In this document: positions 43,147 to 53,300 of the stretch, in pieces
Layout: each line of letters begins with the position of its first letter
How positions within the stretch are numbered: the stretch's first letter is position 1
Assembly (NCBI RefSeq): GCF_905220705.1
Contig: NZ_CAJNAT010000020.1
Span: forward strand, 62,001-126,000
Reading direction: 5' to 3'
DNA from: Paraburkholderia domus
GTDB taxonomy: Bacteria > Pseudomonadota > Gammaproteobacteria > Burkholderiales > Burkholderiaceae
DNA: 64,000 bases
Position numbers and translations under genes: made by a program
Notes under the pieces: generated by a model
The model's database searches: none
The model's input: only the letters and a program-made list of their open reading frames with translations
What the model was told of the DNA's origin: nothing

Positions 43147-44104
43147 CAGAAGCGACTGGTTCGCGGTGCGTCGCGAACTCTCCGTACGCGGCAAATGGCT
43201 ATTGGGCTTCGGCTCGTTTCTGTTGCCGCTCCTCGTATGGTGCATTGTCAGCTACGTCCCATTCGTCTGGCATCCGCAGGTGCTGATCGAGAGCCCGGGC
43301 AGTGTCGACTATTTCCAACCCGGCATGCGTGTCGACAAGGACGTGTTCGCCGACGAGCTGAGCCATGCGCGCGTGGGTCACACCGCCTTGCCGACGGGCG
43401 AGCCGGTCAACCCGGTGTACCTGCCTGCGCCCCACGAGGTGCTGCGCGCGTTCTACACCGCGTTCACGACGCCGCCCGCGTCGCGCGACGGCGCGTGGTT
43501 GCATCAAAGCCTGTGGCACAGCATCCAGGTGATCTTCTGGGGCTTTCTGTTGTCATCGGTGATCGGCGTGCCGATCGGCATCGTATGCGGTACCTACAGC
43601 GCGATCGCGCGGCTGCAGGAGCCGTTTTTCGAATTCTTCCGCTACTTGCCGGCACCCGCGTTCGGCGCGCTGATGGTGGCGATTCTCGGCATTTATGACG
43701 GTCCGAAAATCGCCATCATCGTGATCGGCACGCTGTTCCAGCAGGTGCTGATCGTGGCGAATACCACGCGCAAGCTGGAGTACGGCCTGTTCGAAGCGGC
43801 GATGACGCTCGGCACGAAGAAACTCAAGCTGCTCACGCATGTGGTGATTCCCGGCATCCTGCCCGACCTGTACCGCGACCAGCGCATCCTTCTCGGCTGG
43901 GCGTGGACCTATCTGATCGTGGCGGAACTGGTCGGCACCAGCTCCGGCATCACGTGGTACATCACGCAGCAGGCGCGCTATGAACATTTCGACAATGTCT
44001 ACGCGGCGATCATGATGATTGGGATCATCGGACTCGGCACCGATCTCGTGCTGGCCTCTGTCGGCCGCAAGCTGTTTCCGTGGGACCGCACGCTCAAAGC
44101 GTAG
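43133..44104 (+). CDS. ABC transporter permease, predicted for guanidine
   Basis: This 323-residue inner-membrane permease is of the NitT/TauT type. The first helix is FGSFLLPLLVWCIVSYVPF. A periplasmic loop of about 80 residues follows, longer than usual, then five to six helices. The EAA-type coupling loop is FEAAMTLGTKKLKLLTHVVIPGILPD. Its start lies 14 bases inside the allophanate hydrolase gene, so it belongs to the guanidine operon. It pairs with the ATPase and with the separately transcribed binding protein at 32 kb. Confidence 0.9.
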   Translation: MTVINRSDWFAVRRELSVRGKWLLGFGSFLLPLLVWCIVSYVPFVWHPQVLIESPGSVDYFQPGMRVDKDVFADELSHARVGHTALPTGEPVNPVYLPAPHEVLRAFYTAFTTPPASRDGAWLHQSLWHSIQVIFWGFLLSSVIGVPIGIVCGTYSAIARLQEPFFEFFRYLPAPAFGALMVAILGIYDGPKIAIIVIGTLFQQVLIVANTTRKLEYGLFEAAMTLGTKKLKLLTHVVIPGILPDLYRDQRILLGWAWTYLIVAELVGTSSGITWYITQQARYEHFDNVYAAIMMIGIIGLGTDLVLASVGRKLFPWDRTLKA

Positions 44105-44132
44105 CGGGATCGTTCGCAGCACGGCTCGTCGT

Positions 44133-44159
44133 CATACACGCCATACACGCCATACACGC
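44133..44159. repeat. Three perfect 9-bp tandem repeats (CATACACGC)
   Basis: Three consecutive CATACACGC units lie in the gap between permease and ATPase genes. Unit number may vary between strains, which could affect spacing or translation of the ATPase. No coding function is seen. Confidence 0.85.
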
Positions 44160-44191
44160 ACCACACTGCACCGCATTCAAGGGATTCAATC

Positions 44192-45106
44192 ATGCTAAAT
44201 CCGCAACCGATTCCGCAGTACCTTATCCAGTCCGAAGCGGTGCGCGAGCGTTTCGACCGTCTGAAGTCGCGCGAGGTGATCCTCGAAGTTCGTGACCTCG
44301 ACAAGCGCTTCGAGAGTCCACAGGGCGAATGCACCGCGCTGAACGGCATCAACTTCAAAACGCATCGGCGCGAGTTCGTCTGCGTGATCGGGCCGTCGGG
44401 TTGCGGCAAGTCGACCTTGATCCGGATTCTCGCGGGCCTCGAACGGCAGACAAGCGGCAGCGTGTTGCTCGACGGCAAGCCAGTGGAAGGGCCCGGCGCC
44501 GATCGCGGCATGGTGTTTCAGGGCTACACGCTATTTCCGTGGCTGACGGTCAAGAAAAACGTCATGTTCGGTTTGAAGATGAACGGCCACAGCCGCACGC
44601 ATGCCGAGCGCGAGGCGCTGCAATGGCTCGATCTGGTCGGTCTGACGAAGTTCGCCAATGCGTATCCGCACCAATTGTCCGGCGGGATGAAGCAGCGCGT
44701 GGCGATTGCTCGCGCGCTCGCGAACCGGCCGCGTATTCTGTTGATGGACGAGCCGTTCGGCGCGCTCGATGCGCAGACTCGCGCGAAGATGCAGACGCAT
44801 TTGCTCGACATCTGGCGCAATATCGATGTGACCGTGCTGTTCATCACGCACGATCTCGACGAAGCGATTTTTCTCGCCGACCGCATCCTGGTGCTGAAGG
44901 CAAATCCCGGCGAGGTGCAGGAATTGATCGAGGTGCCGGTACCCCGTCCGCGCGATTATTCGCAGGTCACGTCACCGGAATTTCTAGCTACGCGAGCCCG
45001 GCTCGAAGCGCTGATTCATCCGCCCACCGCCACCGTCGACGAGGACGACGATGTCGTCAAGCCCCATATGATCCGGATGACGGACGTGGCGGATAACGTC
45101 GAGTAG
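44192..45106 (+). CDS. ABC transporter ATP-binding protein, predicted for guanidine
   Basis: The 304-residue ATPase carries Walker A (IGPSGCGKSTLI), Q-loop (MVFQGYTLFPW), the ABC signature LSGGMKQRVAIARAL, Walker B (ILLMDEPFGALDAQTR) and H-loop (FITHDLDEAIFLADR). It has about 30 residues before the fold and a C-terminal tail (VDEDDDVVKPHMIRM) beyond the usual end. It follows the permease by 87 bp and is the last gene of the guanidine operon. Confidence 0.93.
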   Translation: MLNPQPIPQYLIQSEAVRERFDRLKSREVILEVRDLDKRFESPQGECTALNGINFKTHRREFVCVIGPSGCGKSTLIRILAGLERQTSGSVLLDGKPVEGPGADRGMVFQGYTLFPWLTVKKNVMFGLKMNGHSRTHAEREALQWLDLVGLTKFANAYPHQLSGGMKQRVAIARALANRPRILLMDEPFGALDAQTRAKMQTHLLDIWRNIDVTVLFITHDLDEAIFLADRILVLKANPGEVQELIEVPVPRPRDYSQVTSPEFLATRARLEALIHPPTATVDEDDDVVKPHMIRMTDVADNVE

Positions 45107-45126
45107 GGCCACCGTCTGCAGCCAAC

Positions 45127-45142
45127 ATTACCGGATCGTAAT
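45127..45142. promoter_or_regulatory. Predicted response-regulator box upstream of the two-component genes
   Basis: ATTACCGGATCGTAAT is a perfect ATTAC-N6-GTAAT dyad 58 bp before the response-regulator start. Two similar boxes precede the RND pump operon, so the regulator probably binds here to autoregulate. Confidence 0.6.
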
Positions 45143-45200
45143 CCCCACGTGCTTCGCTTGCCGGTATGATTTGACGGTCAAGCACAGCGGAGCACTCCCC

Positions 45201-45878
45201 ATGCGAATCCTGGTGATCGAGGACGAGCTGAAAACGGCGGCCTATCTGAAGAAAGGCCTGGAAGAATCCGGCTACGCGGTCGATGTCGCGAACGACGGCC
45301 CACAAGGGCTGATCCTCGCGCAGGAAGAAGAATACGACGTGATCGTGCTCGACGTCATGCTGCCCGGCATGGACGGTTGGACCATCGTCAAGACCCTGCG
45401 CAGTACGCGTACCACGCCGGTGCTGTTCCTCACCGCACGCGACGACGTCGATGACCGCGTGCGCGGCCTCGAACTCGGCGCGGACGATTACCTTGTCAAA
45501 CCCTTCGCCTTCGTCGAATTGCTGGCGCGGGTGCGAACGCTGGCGCGCCGTGGGCCACCGCGCGAAAGTGAACTGATCAAGGTCGGCGATCTGGAAATGG
45601 ACGTCAACCGCCGGCGCGTGAAACGCGGCGGCACGCGTATCGATCTCACGCCACGCGAGTTTTCGCTGCTGCAGTTGCTTGCGCGCCGCCAGGGCGAAGT
45701 GCTGAGCCGTACGCAGATTGCGTCGTATGTGTGGGACATGAATTTCGACAGCGACACCAATGTCGTCGAAGTCGCCATCCGCCGGCTGCGCACCAAGATC
45801 GACGATAACTTTCCCGTCAAGCTCATTCACACGGTGCGCGGGGTCGGCTATGTACTCGAACTGAAGGACGCCGCCTGA
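45201..45878 (+). CDS. OmpR/CusR-type response regulator
   Basis: The 225-residue regulator has an N-terminal receiver (acidic EDELKTA, phospho-Asp in VIVLDVMLPGMDG, Thr in FLTARD, Lys in LVKPFAF) and a C-terminal winged helix (TPREFSLLQLLARRQGEVLSRTQIASYVWDM, FPVKLIHTVRGVGYVLEL). The nearest well-known relatives are CusR/CopR heavy-metal regulators. It partners the overlapping sensor kinase and likely binds ATTAC-N6-GTAAT boxes. The start at 45201 is the first Met at the receiver fold, with GGAGC nearby. Confidence 0.93.
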   Translation: MRILVIEDELKTAAYLKKGLEESGYAVDVANDGPQGLILAQEEEYDVIVLDVMLPGMDGWTIVKTLRSTRTTPVLFLTARDDVDDRVRGLELGADDYLVKPFAFVELLARVRTLARRGPPRESELIKVGDLEMDVNRRRVKRGGTRIDLTPREFSLLQLLARRQGEVLSRTQIASYVWDMNFDSDTNVVEVAIRRLRTKIDDNFPVKLIHTVRGVGYVLELKDAA

Positions 45879-47461
45879 TGCGCGGCCGCTCGCTCGCCGC
45901 GACACTCGCGTTTGCATTCGGCGTCACCACGCTCGCGGTTTTCGTGCTCGTCGGGAGTTTTCTATACCTTGCGCTGGCCAAGCAGATCAAGGCGCAGGAC
46001 GATCTCGACATTGTGCTCGCCGCGCGCCATGCACGGCGGCTCGCTCAGGAACTCGTTACATCGAAAGGGATTCGCGAGCACGGCGACCGCTTGACCAGCA
46101 CGGTGCTGGGCAATGAAGCGATGTCGTTGGAGGTGTTCGGTCCGGATGGGCGTATGGCGATCGAGCACAACGCCGGGGAGACGTTCGCGGCGCCGGCTGG
46201 CGCGGCAAGCAGCGCCGCCCCTGCGGCGTCAAACGCACCTTATGCTTCGGCTGTACTCAATGCGGCAAGCGAAACGAGCGAAGCTGGCGATGTAAGCGAT
46301 CTCCAGGATCCCGGCGAGGCGGATCAAGCTGGCGGCGTCGGGACGATCGCCGCGTTGCCGCCGCTCACGCGCATTGCCGCGTCGGCGCGTATTACCGAAG
46401 CGGATATCGGCGCCTGGACAGGCCGCAACGGCGCACCGATCCGCGGCATTCTCGCGGACGCGCGTCTGCACGACGGCGAGACGGCGACTGTGCTGATCGC
46501 GCGCAACATGAGCGACCGCTGGCGGCTGCTCGACCGCTATCGCGACAAGCTCACCATCGCAGGCGCGGCCGGCGTGATTCTGGCCATGCTGCTGAGCTAT
46601 CTGCTGATTCGCGCCGCCATGCGGCCGTTGCGCGATATCGCGGCGAGTGCGGGCCTCGTCACGGTCAATCGCCTGAATACGCGGATCACGGTGGCGCGTG
46701 TGCCGAGCGAACTCGAAGCACTGGTGAACGCGCTGAATGCCATGCTCGAACGCGTCGATCACGGCTTCCAGCACCTGTCGCGCTTCACCGCCGACCTCGC
46801 GCACGATATGCGCACGCCGCTTAGCAACATGCGCGGCGCGGCCGAAGTCGCGCTCGCCCGGCCACGCTCCGTTGACGAATATGAATCGGTGCTCGCATCA
46901 AATCTGGAAGAGTTCGATCGCCTGTCACGAATGATCGAAAGCGTGCTGTTTCTTGCACGCGCTGAGCATCCGCAGTTCGTCAAGCACATGCGCGAATTCG
47001 ATGCGGGCCAGGAACTGACGCGGATTGCCGAATACTTCGAAGGTATCGCTGACGATGCGAACGTCAGGGTGCAGGTTACCGGTGCGGCGAGGCTGACGGC
47101 GGATCTTGAACTGTTCCGCCGCGCCGTCAGCAATCTGCTCGCCAACGCGATCCGCTATACGCCGCACGGCGGCGAGATCGCGCTCGATGTTCGCCCGTCG
47201 GCCGACGCGGTGCGCGTTACCGTGTCGAACCAGGGGCAGCCGATCGCCGCCGAGCATCTCGAACGCATCTTCGACCGTTTTTATCGCATCGATCCATCGC
47301 GCAGTGCCTTGCCTTCGTCCGGCTCGTCGCAAGGGTCCACCGGCTCGACGGGGCTCGGGCTTGCCATCGTCCGCACGATAATGGAGTTGCATGGCGGCAC
47401 GGTGCATGCGGAGAGCGACGCGCAGAGCACGTGTTTCGTGCTTACGTTCCGGCGGGTTTAG
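45878..47461 (+). CDS. Sensor histidine kinase (CusS/heavy-metal type)
   Basis: The 527-residue kinase has an N-terminal membrane helix (TTLAVFVLVGSFLYLAL), a large periplasmic domain of about 180 residues (Ala/Asp-rich, low similarity), a second helix (AGAAGVILAMLLSYLLI) and HAMP. The HisKA box is FTADLAHDMRTPLSNMRGA, with HATPase N and G boxes NLLANAIRYTPHGG and GLGLAIVRTI. It overlaps the regulator gene by one base. The periplasmic domain is larger than in classical CusS, so the ligand may differ. Its stop overlaps the end of the convergent outer-membrane gene by 20 bases. Confidence 0.93.
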   Translation: MRGRSLAATLAFAFGVTTLAVFVLVGSFLYLALAKQIKAQDDLDIVLAARHARRLAQELVTSKGIREHGDRLTSTVLGNEAMSLEVFGPDGRMAIEHNAGETFAAPAGAASSAAPAASNAPYASAVLNAASETSEAGDVSDLQDPGEADQAGGVGTIAALPPLTRIAASARITEADIGAWTGRNGAPIRGILADARLHDGETATVLIARNMSDRWRLLDRYRDKLTIAGAAGVILAMLLSYLLIRAAMRPLRDIAASAGLVTVNRLNTRITVARVPSELEALVNALNAMLERVDHGFQHLSRFTADLAHDMRTPLSNMRGAAEVALARPRSVDEYESVLASNLEEFDRLSRMIESVLFLARAEHPQFVKHMREFDAGQELTRIAEYFEGIADDANVRVQVTGAARLTADLELFRRAVSNLLANAIRYTPHGGEIALDVRPSADAVRVTVSNQGQPIAAEHLERIFDRFYRIDPSRSALPSSGSSQGSTGSTGLGLAIVRTIMELHGGTVHAESDAQSTCFVLTFRRV

Positions 47462-49022
47462 GGGCTGGCTGAGTGGTCGGCTCGATAGCGAGCGTAGTGC
47501 TGGATTGAGCCGCGGATGGGGTCACAGGTCCAGCCGCGCTCGCCGCGGCGGCCGCCACATCCGGCGCCGCTGCGCCATCACCCTGGCCATGCCACGTTCC
47601 ACCCAGCGCCTTCAACAACAACACACTCGACTCCAACTGCCGCGCCGCAATCTGATCCGCGGTGCGCTCATTCGTCAGCGCAATCGTCTGCGCGGTCACC
47701 ACGTCGAGATAACTGACCGCCCCCGCGTTGAAGCGGTTTGTCGTGAGACGCAACGACAGATCCGCGGCGGTGGTCGCGCGCTGCTGGCTGGCGGCTTCGT
47801 CGGAGAGCGAATGCAAGGCGGACAGATTGTCCTCGACCTGCTGAAAGGCCACGAGCACCGATTGCCGGTAGTCCGCGACCGCGCCGTCGTACTGCGCCGT
47901 CGCGCCATGCAGACTGGCCGTGCGTTTTCCGCCGTCGAACAGCGTGCCGACCAATTGCGGGCCGAGCGACCAGAACAAACTCGGCGCGCTTAGCCACGGC
48001 GCGAAAAAGGTGCTTTCCAACCCCACGCTCGCCGACAGCACCAGATCGGGGAAGAACGCCGCGTGCGCCACGCCGATCTGTGCATTCGCCGACGCCACGC
48101 GCCGTTCGGCGGCGGCGATATCGGGGCGTCGTTCGAGCAGTTGCGACGGCACGCCAACGGGAATCGCCGGCGGCGTCGCAGCCGAGCCGTTCGGTGGCAG
48201 CGTGAAGGTCGGGGCCGGCTCGCCGATCAGCGTGGCAATCGCATGCTGCATCTGCGCGCGCGTCACGTCGATGTCGGTGTCTTGCGTGCGCGTCGCTTCG
48301 AGTTGGGTGGTGGCCTGAGCGACGGCGGAGGCATCGATTGCGCCGTCTTTCAGTTGCTGCTGCAGCAATTTCAAGGCGGCGGCGTAGGCGGTCACGCTGT
48401 CGTCGAGCAGCTTTTTTTGCGTGTCGAGCGAACGCAAGGCGAAATAGTCGACGGCGAGATCGGCGCTTACCGACAGACGCACGGCTTCGAGATCCGCCGC
48501 ACTCGCAACGGCATCGGCTCGCGCGCCGGTCACGGTGTCGCGCACCCGGCCGAACAGGTCCGGCTCCCAGCTTGCGGACACGCCGGCCGAGTAATCCGGT
48601 ACGGTCTTGCCCGCGAGCGATTTACCTTCGACGTTCTGCGAAGTCCGCGAGCGGTCCTGTGCGACACCGGCAGTGATCGTCGGGAAAAAGCCGGCGCGCT
48701 GATAATCCACCATCGAGCGCGCCTGCTGCACCTGCGCCACCGCCTTGCGCACGGTCTGGTTCGAGACGTCGACGCGTGCTTCGAGTTGATTCAGCACCGG
48801 ATCGTTGAAGATCGTCCACCAAGGGCCGCGCGGTGCTGCGTCGGCAGGCGTGGCCTGCGCCCAGCCAGGCGCCGCGCCTGCATACTGCGCGGGGATCTCG
48901 GCGGTGGGGCGCTGGTACGGCGGCAGCGTCGAGCAGGCGCTTAGCAGTGCGCCGATCAGCGTGGCCACAAACGAACGGCGTAGCAACGGACGTGAAAGAG
49001 ACATTGAAGACATTCGGCTCAT
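47442..49022 (-). CDS. Outer-membrane efflux lipoprotein (NodT/OprM family)
   Basis: The 526-residue protein has a lipobox in VATLIGALLSACSTLPPY, giving a lipid-anchored outer-membrane channel. Two repeated TolC-like alpha/beta segments follow (AGFFPTITAGVAQDRS and AAFFPDLVLSASVGLES). An extra Ala/Ser-rich tail of about 40 residues follows the final helix. It exports substrates with the adaptor and RND pump encoded upstream on the same strand. The gene end overlaps the histidine kinase stop by 20 bases in a convergent arrangement. Confidence 0.92.
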   Translation of the reverse strand: MSRMSSMSLSRPLLRRSFVATLIGALLSACSTLPPYQRPTAEIPAQYAGAAPGWAQATPADAAPRGPWWTIFNDPVLNQLEARVDVSNQTVRKAVAQVQQARSMVDYQRAGFFPTITAGVAQDRSRTSQNVEGKSLAGKTVPDYSAGVSASWEPDLFGRVRDTVTGARADAVASAADLEAVRLSVSADLAVDYFALRSLDTQKKLLDDSVTAYAAALKLLQQQLKDGAIDASAVAQATTQLEATRTQDTDIDVTRAQMQHAIATLIGEPAPTFTLPPNGSAATPPAIPVGVPSQLLERRPDIAAAERRVASANAQIGVAHAAFFPDLVLSASVGLESTFFAPWLSAPSLFWSLGPQLVGTLFDGGKRTASLHGATAQYDGAVADYRQSVLVAFQQVEDNLSALHSLSDEAASQQRATTAADLSLRLTTNRFNAGAVSYLDVVTAQTIALTNERTADQIAARQLESSVLLLKALGGTWHGQGDGAAAPDVAAAAASAAGPVTPSAAQSSTTLAIEPTTQPAPKPAGT

Positions 49023-49040
49023 CCTTTCGATGACGGGCGC

Positions 49041-50378
49041 TCAGCTATGCGCAGCCGGCGCGATCTGCACGAGCTGGCCGGTACTCAGCGAATCGCCGGG
49101 GTTATCGATCACGCGGTCGGTCGCCGCGAGGCCCGTGGTGATCTCCACATGCGTGCCGAAATCGCGGCCGATGTGTACCGTCTTGAGCGCCGCCCGGCCG
49201 TCGCCGTCGACCACGGCGACCGTGACGCCGTCGGGACGGAAGAGCAGGGCGCTGACCGGCAGATCGAGCGCGGGTGTGGTCGACTGCAACTGCAGATGCA
49301 CCTGCGCGTACGCGCCTGGCATCAGTGCGCCGTCCTTGTTATCGACGTCGACCTCGACACGCAGCGTGCGGCTCGACGGATCGATCGAACCGGTCGTGCG
49401 CGCGACGCGTGCGGCGATGTGCCGTCCGGGATACTGCTGGACGGTCAGATACACGCCGGTGTCGGGCGTGACGTAGGGTGCGTCGTTCTGCGGCACGTCG
49501 ACGAACACGCGCAGCACGCCGGTCTGTTGAATATGAAACAGCTCGCCCGACATACCCGCCGTGCCCGGCGTACCGCCCGCGGTCACGAGTGCGCCAACAT
49601 CGACGTTGCGCGCGGTGATCGTGCCGTCGAACGGCGCGGTGATCTTCTCGTACGACACCAGCTCCGCCAGATGCGCGACATTGGCCTGCGCCGACGCCAG
49701 CATTGCGCGGCGCGCTTCCATGTCGCTGACTTTCGTATCCGCATCCTGCTGCGCGACCGATTGGGTTTTCAGCATCTCCTGCCAGCGTTGCGCGGTGGTC
49801 TTCGCGAAGTCGAAATTGGCCTGCGCGGTGGCTTGGTCGGCTCGGGCCTGGCGCAGTTGTGCGTCCAGATCGGGGGCGTCGATCGTGGCGAGCGTCTGGC
49901 CGCTTTTCACCTGGGCGCCGATGTCGGTGTTCCAGTGCGCCAGATAGCCGCTCGTGCGTGCATAGATGGATGCTTCGGCGAACGGCGCCACGGCGCCGGG
50001 CAGCAGCAGCTCGTGGACGGCCGGCGCCGGGCGTGGCGTGACCACGGACACGCTGAGCATGCTTTGCGCTTGCGTCTGTTGTGTCAGCGCGGCGCTTGCG
50101 TGCAGACGCGGCACGATGCCGACGATGAGCAGCGCCGCGGCGAGGCCAGCCAATGCGAACGGCCACACGCGGCGGGCCGGCTTCGGGCTTGTGGTCATGT
50201 CGCCGGAGCGGGAGGTTTCGGCCGCGTTGCGATGTGGGTATTCGTTGCCGCTCGCGGGCTGTGCGGACGACGCGGTGTGCGCAGTGTCGGCGACGCGGGA
50301 CGCTTCGTCGGCGTTGATAGCCTCGACAGCCGGTTCAGACCTGTCGCCGGATTCCGGCGGAAGTGATGGATTGTTCAT
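49041..50378 (-). CDS. RND efflux periplasmic adaptor (membrane fusion protein)
   Basis: The 445-residue adaptor has an unusual cytoplasmic head of about 70 residues (polar, Glu/Ser-rich), then one membrane helix (VWPFALAGLAAALLIVGIV). The lipoyl and hairpin domains follow: LAHWNTDIGAQVKSGQTLATIDAPDLDAQLRQARADQATAQANFDFAK and FDGTITARNVDVGALVTAG, then a beta barrel. The ATG at 50378 is preferred to a TTG two codons upstream. It lies 19 bp from the outer-membrane gene and 19 bp from the pump gene, within one operon. Confidence 0.92.
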   Translation of the reverse strand: MNNPSLPPESGDRSEPAVEAINADEASRVADTAHTASSAQPASGNEYPHRNAAETSRSGDMTTSPKPARRVWPFALAGLAAALLIVGIVPRLHASAALTQQTQAQSMLSVSVVTPRPAPAVHELLLPGAVAPFAEASIYARTSGYLAHWNTDIGAQVKSGQTLATIDAPDLDAQLRQARADQATAQANFDFAKTTAQRWQEMLKTQSVAQQDADTKVSDMEARRAMLASAQANVAHLAELVSYEKITAPFDGTITARNVDVGALVTAGGTPGTAGMSGELFHIQQTGVLRVFVDVPQNDAPYVTPDTGVYLTVQQYPGRHIAARVARTTGSIDPSSRTLRVEVDVDNKDGALMPGAYAQVHLQLQSTTPALDLPVSALLFRPDGVTVAVVDGDGRAALKTVHIGRDFGTHVEITTGLAATDRVIDNPGDSLSTGQLVQIAPAAHS

Positions 50379-50397
50379 GAGCAAGTTCTCGTCGGAG

Positions 50398-53300
50398 TCA
50401 AAGTGTGCGGGCGGGAACGCGAGATTCTTCTGCGTCGGTGCGAGCCGCGCGGCGTTTGTCTAGCCACGCATGCACCATCCCGTAGACGACCGGAACAAAC
50501 AGCAAAGTGGACACCGTGCCAAGCGTAAGGCCGCCGATCACCGCGCGGCCGAGCGGCGCGTTCTGTTCGCCACCGTCGCCGAGGCCAAGGGCCATTGGCA
50601 GCATGCCGATCAGCATCGCGAGCGCGGTCATCAGCACCGGACGGAAACGGCTGAAGCCCGCTTCGAGCGCGGCCTGCAGCGGTGGCTTGCCGCCGTGGTG
50701 GAATTCACGCGCGGTGTTGATCACGAGAATGCTGTTGGCCGTGGCAATGCCAATGCAGAGAATGGTGCCGGTGAGTGCCGGCACACTCAGGCTCGTGCCG
50801 GTGCTGAACAGCATCCACGCAATCCCCGCAAGCGAACCCGGCAGGCCGCTGATGATGATGAACGGATCGAGCCACGACTGGAAATTGACGACCATCAGCA
50901 GATAGACGAGGGCGATTGCAAAGACAAGACCGCTTGCGAGGCCGCTGAACGAGTCGTGCATCGCCTGGACCTGGCCACGCACTACGATCGACGCGCCCGG
51001 CGGCAATTGCGGCCGGATCTGATCGACGAGGCGTGTCACGTCGGTAGCCACGCCACCGAGATCGCGCCCCTGCGCCGATGCGAAAATATCGAGCACCGGC
51101 TGCACGTTGTAGTGCGAGACGACGGCTTGTTGGGTGACGCGTGTCAGCGTGCTCATGGCACCGAGCAAATTCTGCGGCGCGGGGCCGTTGCCGGTTGCGG
51201 CAGCGGACGCCGTCGCCACACCCGCACCTGCGGCGCCGCTCTGCGCGACCGGGATATTGGCCAGCGCCTGCAGCGAGTTGATATCGTACTGCGGCATCAT
51301 CGCCATCAACGGATAGCTGACACCGTTGCGCGGATCGAGCCAGAAATTCGGCGTGGTTTGCGAGCTGCCTGAGAGCGCGATCAGCAGGTTCTGCGACACG
51401 TCGCGTTGCAACAATCCCGCTTGAATTGCCCGCGTACGGTCGACGTTGACGTTGATCGCAGGTTCGTCGCCCGGCTGCTGGATGCGCGCGTCGACGAGGC
51501 CGCGCACGCCGCGCAGTTGTTCCAGCAAGCGGTTCGCCACGACGCGATTGGCGTCGAGCTTGTTGCCGACGATCTGGATATCAATCGGCGCTGGCAGGCC
51601 AAAGTTGAGAATCTGGCTGACGATATCGGCGGGCAGGAAGGCAAACGTGACGCCGGGGAAATCTTTGGAGAGCGTGGTGCGCAGCATCGCCACATAGGCG
51701 GCGGTCGGCTTGTGTCCGGCTGCGAGCGTGATCATCACGTCGGCGTCTTCCGGGCCGATTGGATCAGATGAATCGTAAGTCAGGTTGATACCGCTCACCG
51801 GCACGCCGATGTTGTCGAGCATGGCTGCAAGTTCCTGCTTCGGGATCACGCTGCGCACGCGCGCTTCGACTTCATCGGTGATGCGCGCGGTGTCTTCGAT
51901 ACGTGTGCCGGTCGGCGCACGCAGATGCAGGCGGATCTCGCCGGTATCGACTGCGGGAAAGAAATCGCGGCCGGAAAATGGCACCAGGGCGAGCGAGCCG
52001 ATACACAGCAGCAGAAAGATGGCGATAAAGCGGCGCGGTCTTGCAATCGCCGAACCGAGCACGCCGCGATAGCGTTCGCGCAACCTCTCGAAGCGATGTT
52101 CGAAGGCGGCCTGGAAGCGAATCAGGCGCGCAATCGGGCCGTTGCCCGTGACGGGCGCGTTACTGCGCGCACGCATCAGGTACATCGCAAGGGTCGGCAC
52201 CAGCGTGCGCGAGAAGAAATACGACGCGATCATCGCGAACACCACCGCTTCGGCAAGCGGCACGAACAGATAACGTGCAACGCCGGAAAGCAGAAACATC
52301 GGCACGAACACGATGCAGATCGACAGTGTCGAGACAAAAGTCGGCACGGCGATTTCACCCGAGCCGTTCAGAATTGCGTCGTGCAGCGGCTCGCCGTTTT
52401 CCAGATGATGTGTGATGTTTTCGATCGCCACGGTGGCATCGTCGACGAGAATACCCACCGCGAGCGCGAGTCCACCGAGCGTCATGATGTTGATGGTCTG
52501 GCCGAGCGCGGAAAGCGCGATCAGTGATGTCAGCACCGCGAGCGGAATCGACACCGCGATGATCAGCGTGGCGCGCCAGCTGCCGAGAAACAGCAGAATC
52601 ATCAACGCGGTCAATGCAGCGGCAATCACGGCCTCCCGCGCCACGCCCACCACTGCTGACTTCACGAACACGGATTGATCGGACAACGCGGTGATATGCA
52701 ATGAGCTCGGCAAACCGGCCGCGATATGCGGCAACATGGCCTTGACCTGCTGGATGATGGTCAACGTGGATGTGCTGCCGGATTTTTCAACAGTGAGGAG
52801 CGCGGCGCGTTTGCCGTCGCTGCGAACGATGTTGGTTTGGGGCGCATAGCCGTCGCGCACGTGGGCCACGTCGCGGACATACACCACGCCGCCAGCCACC
52901 GTTTTGATCGGCAGATCGTTCAACGCGGCCACCGTGTCGGTGCTGCCGTTCATCTGTACGTTGTATTCTTTCGTGCCGATTTTGGCGGTGCCTCCCGGCA
53001 AAATCAGGTTCTGCGCGTTGACGGCGTTGACCACGTCGAGCGGGGAGAGTCCTTTGGCCTGCAGCGCGCGCGGATCGATGTCGACCATGATCTGCCGCAC
53101 CTTGCCGCCGAACGGCAGTGGAATCGACGCGCCTTGCACCGTTGCCAGTTGCGTGCGGATCTGGCTGTTGCCGAGGTCGTAGAGTTGCTGTTCGGAGAGC
53201 GTGTCGCTAGAGAGCCCGAGTTGCAGGATCGGCACCGTCGACGCGTTGTACGTGATGATGTTCGGCGGCAACGTGCCAGGCGGCAGCACGCGCAGGATCG

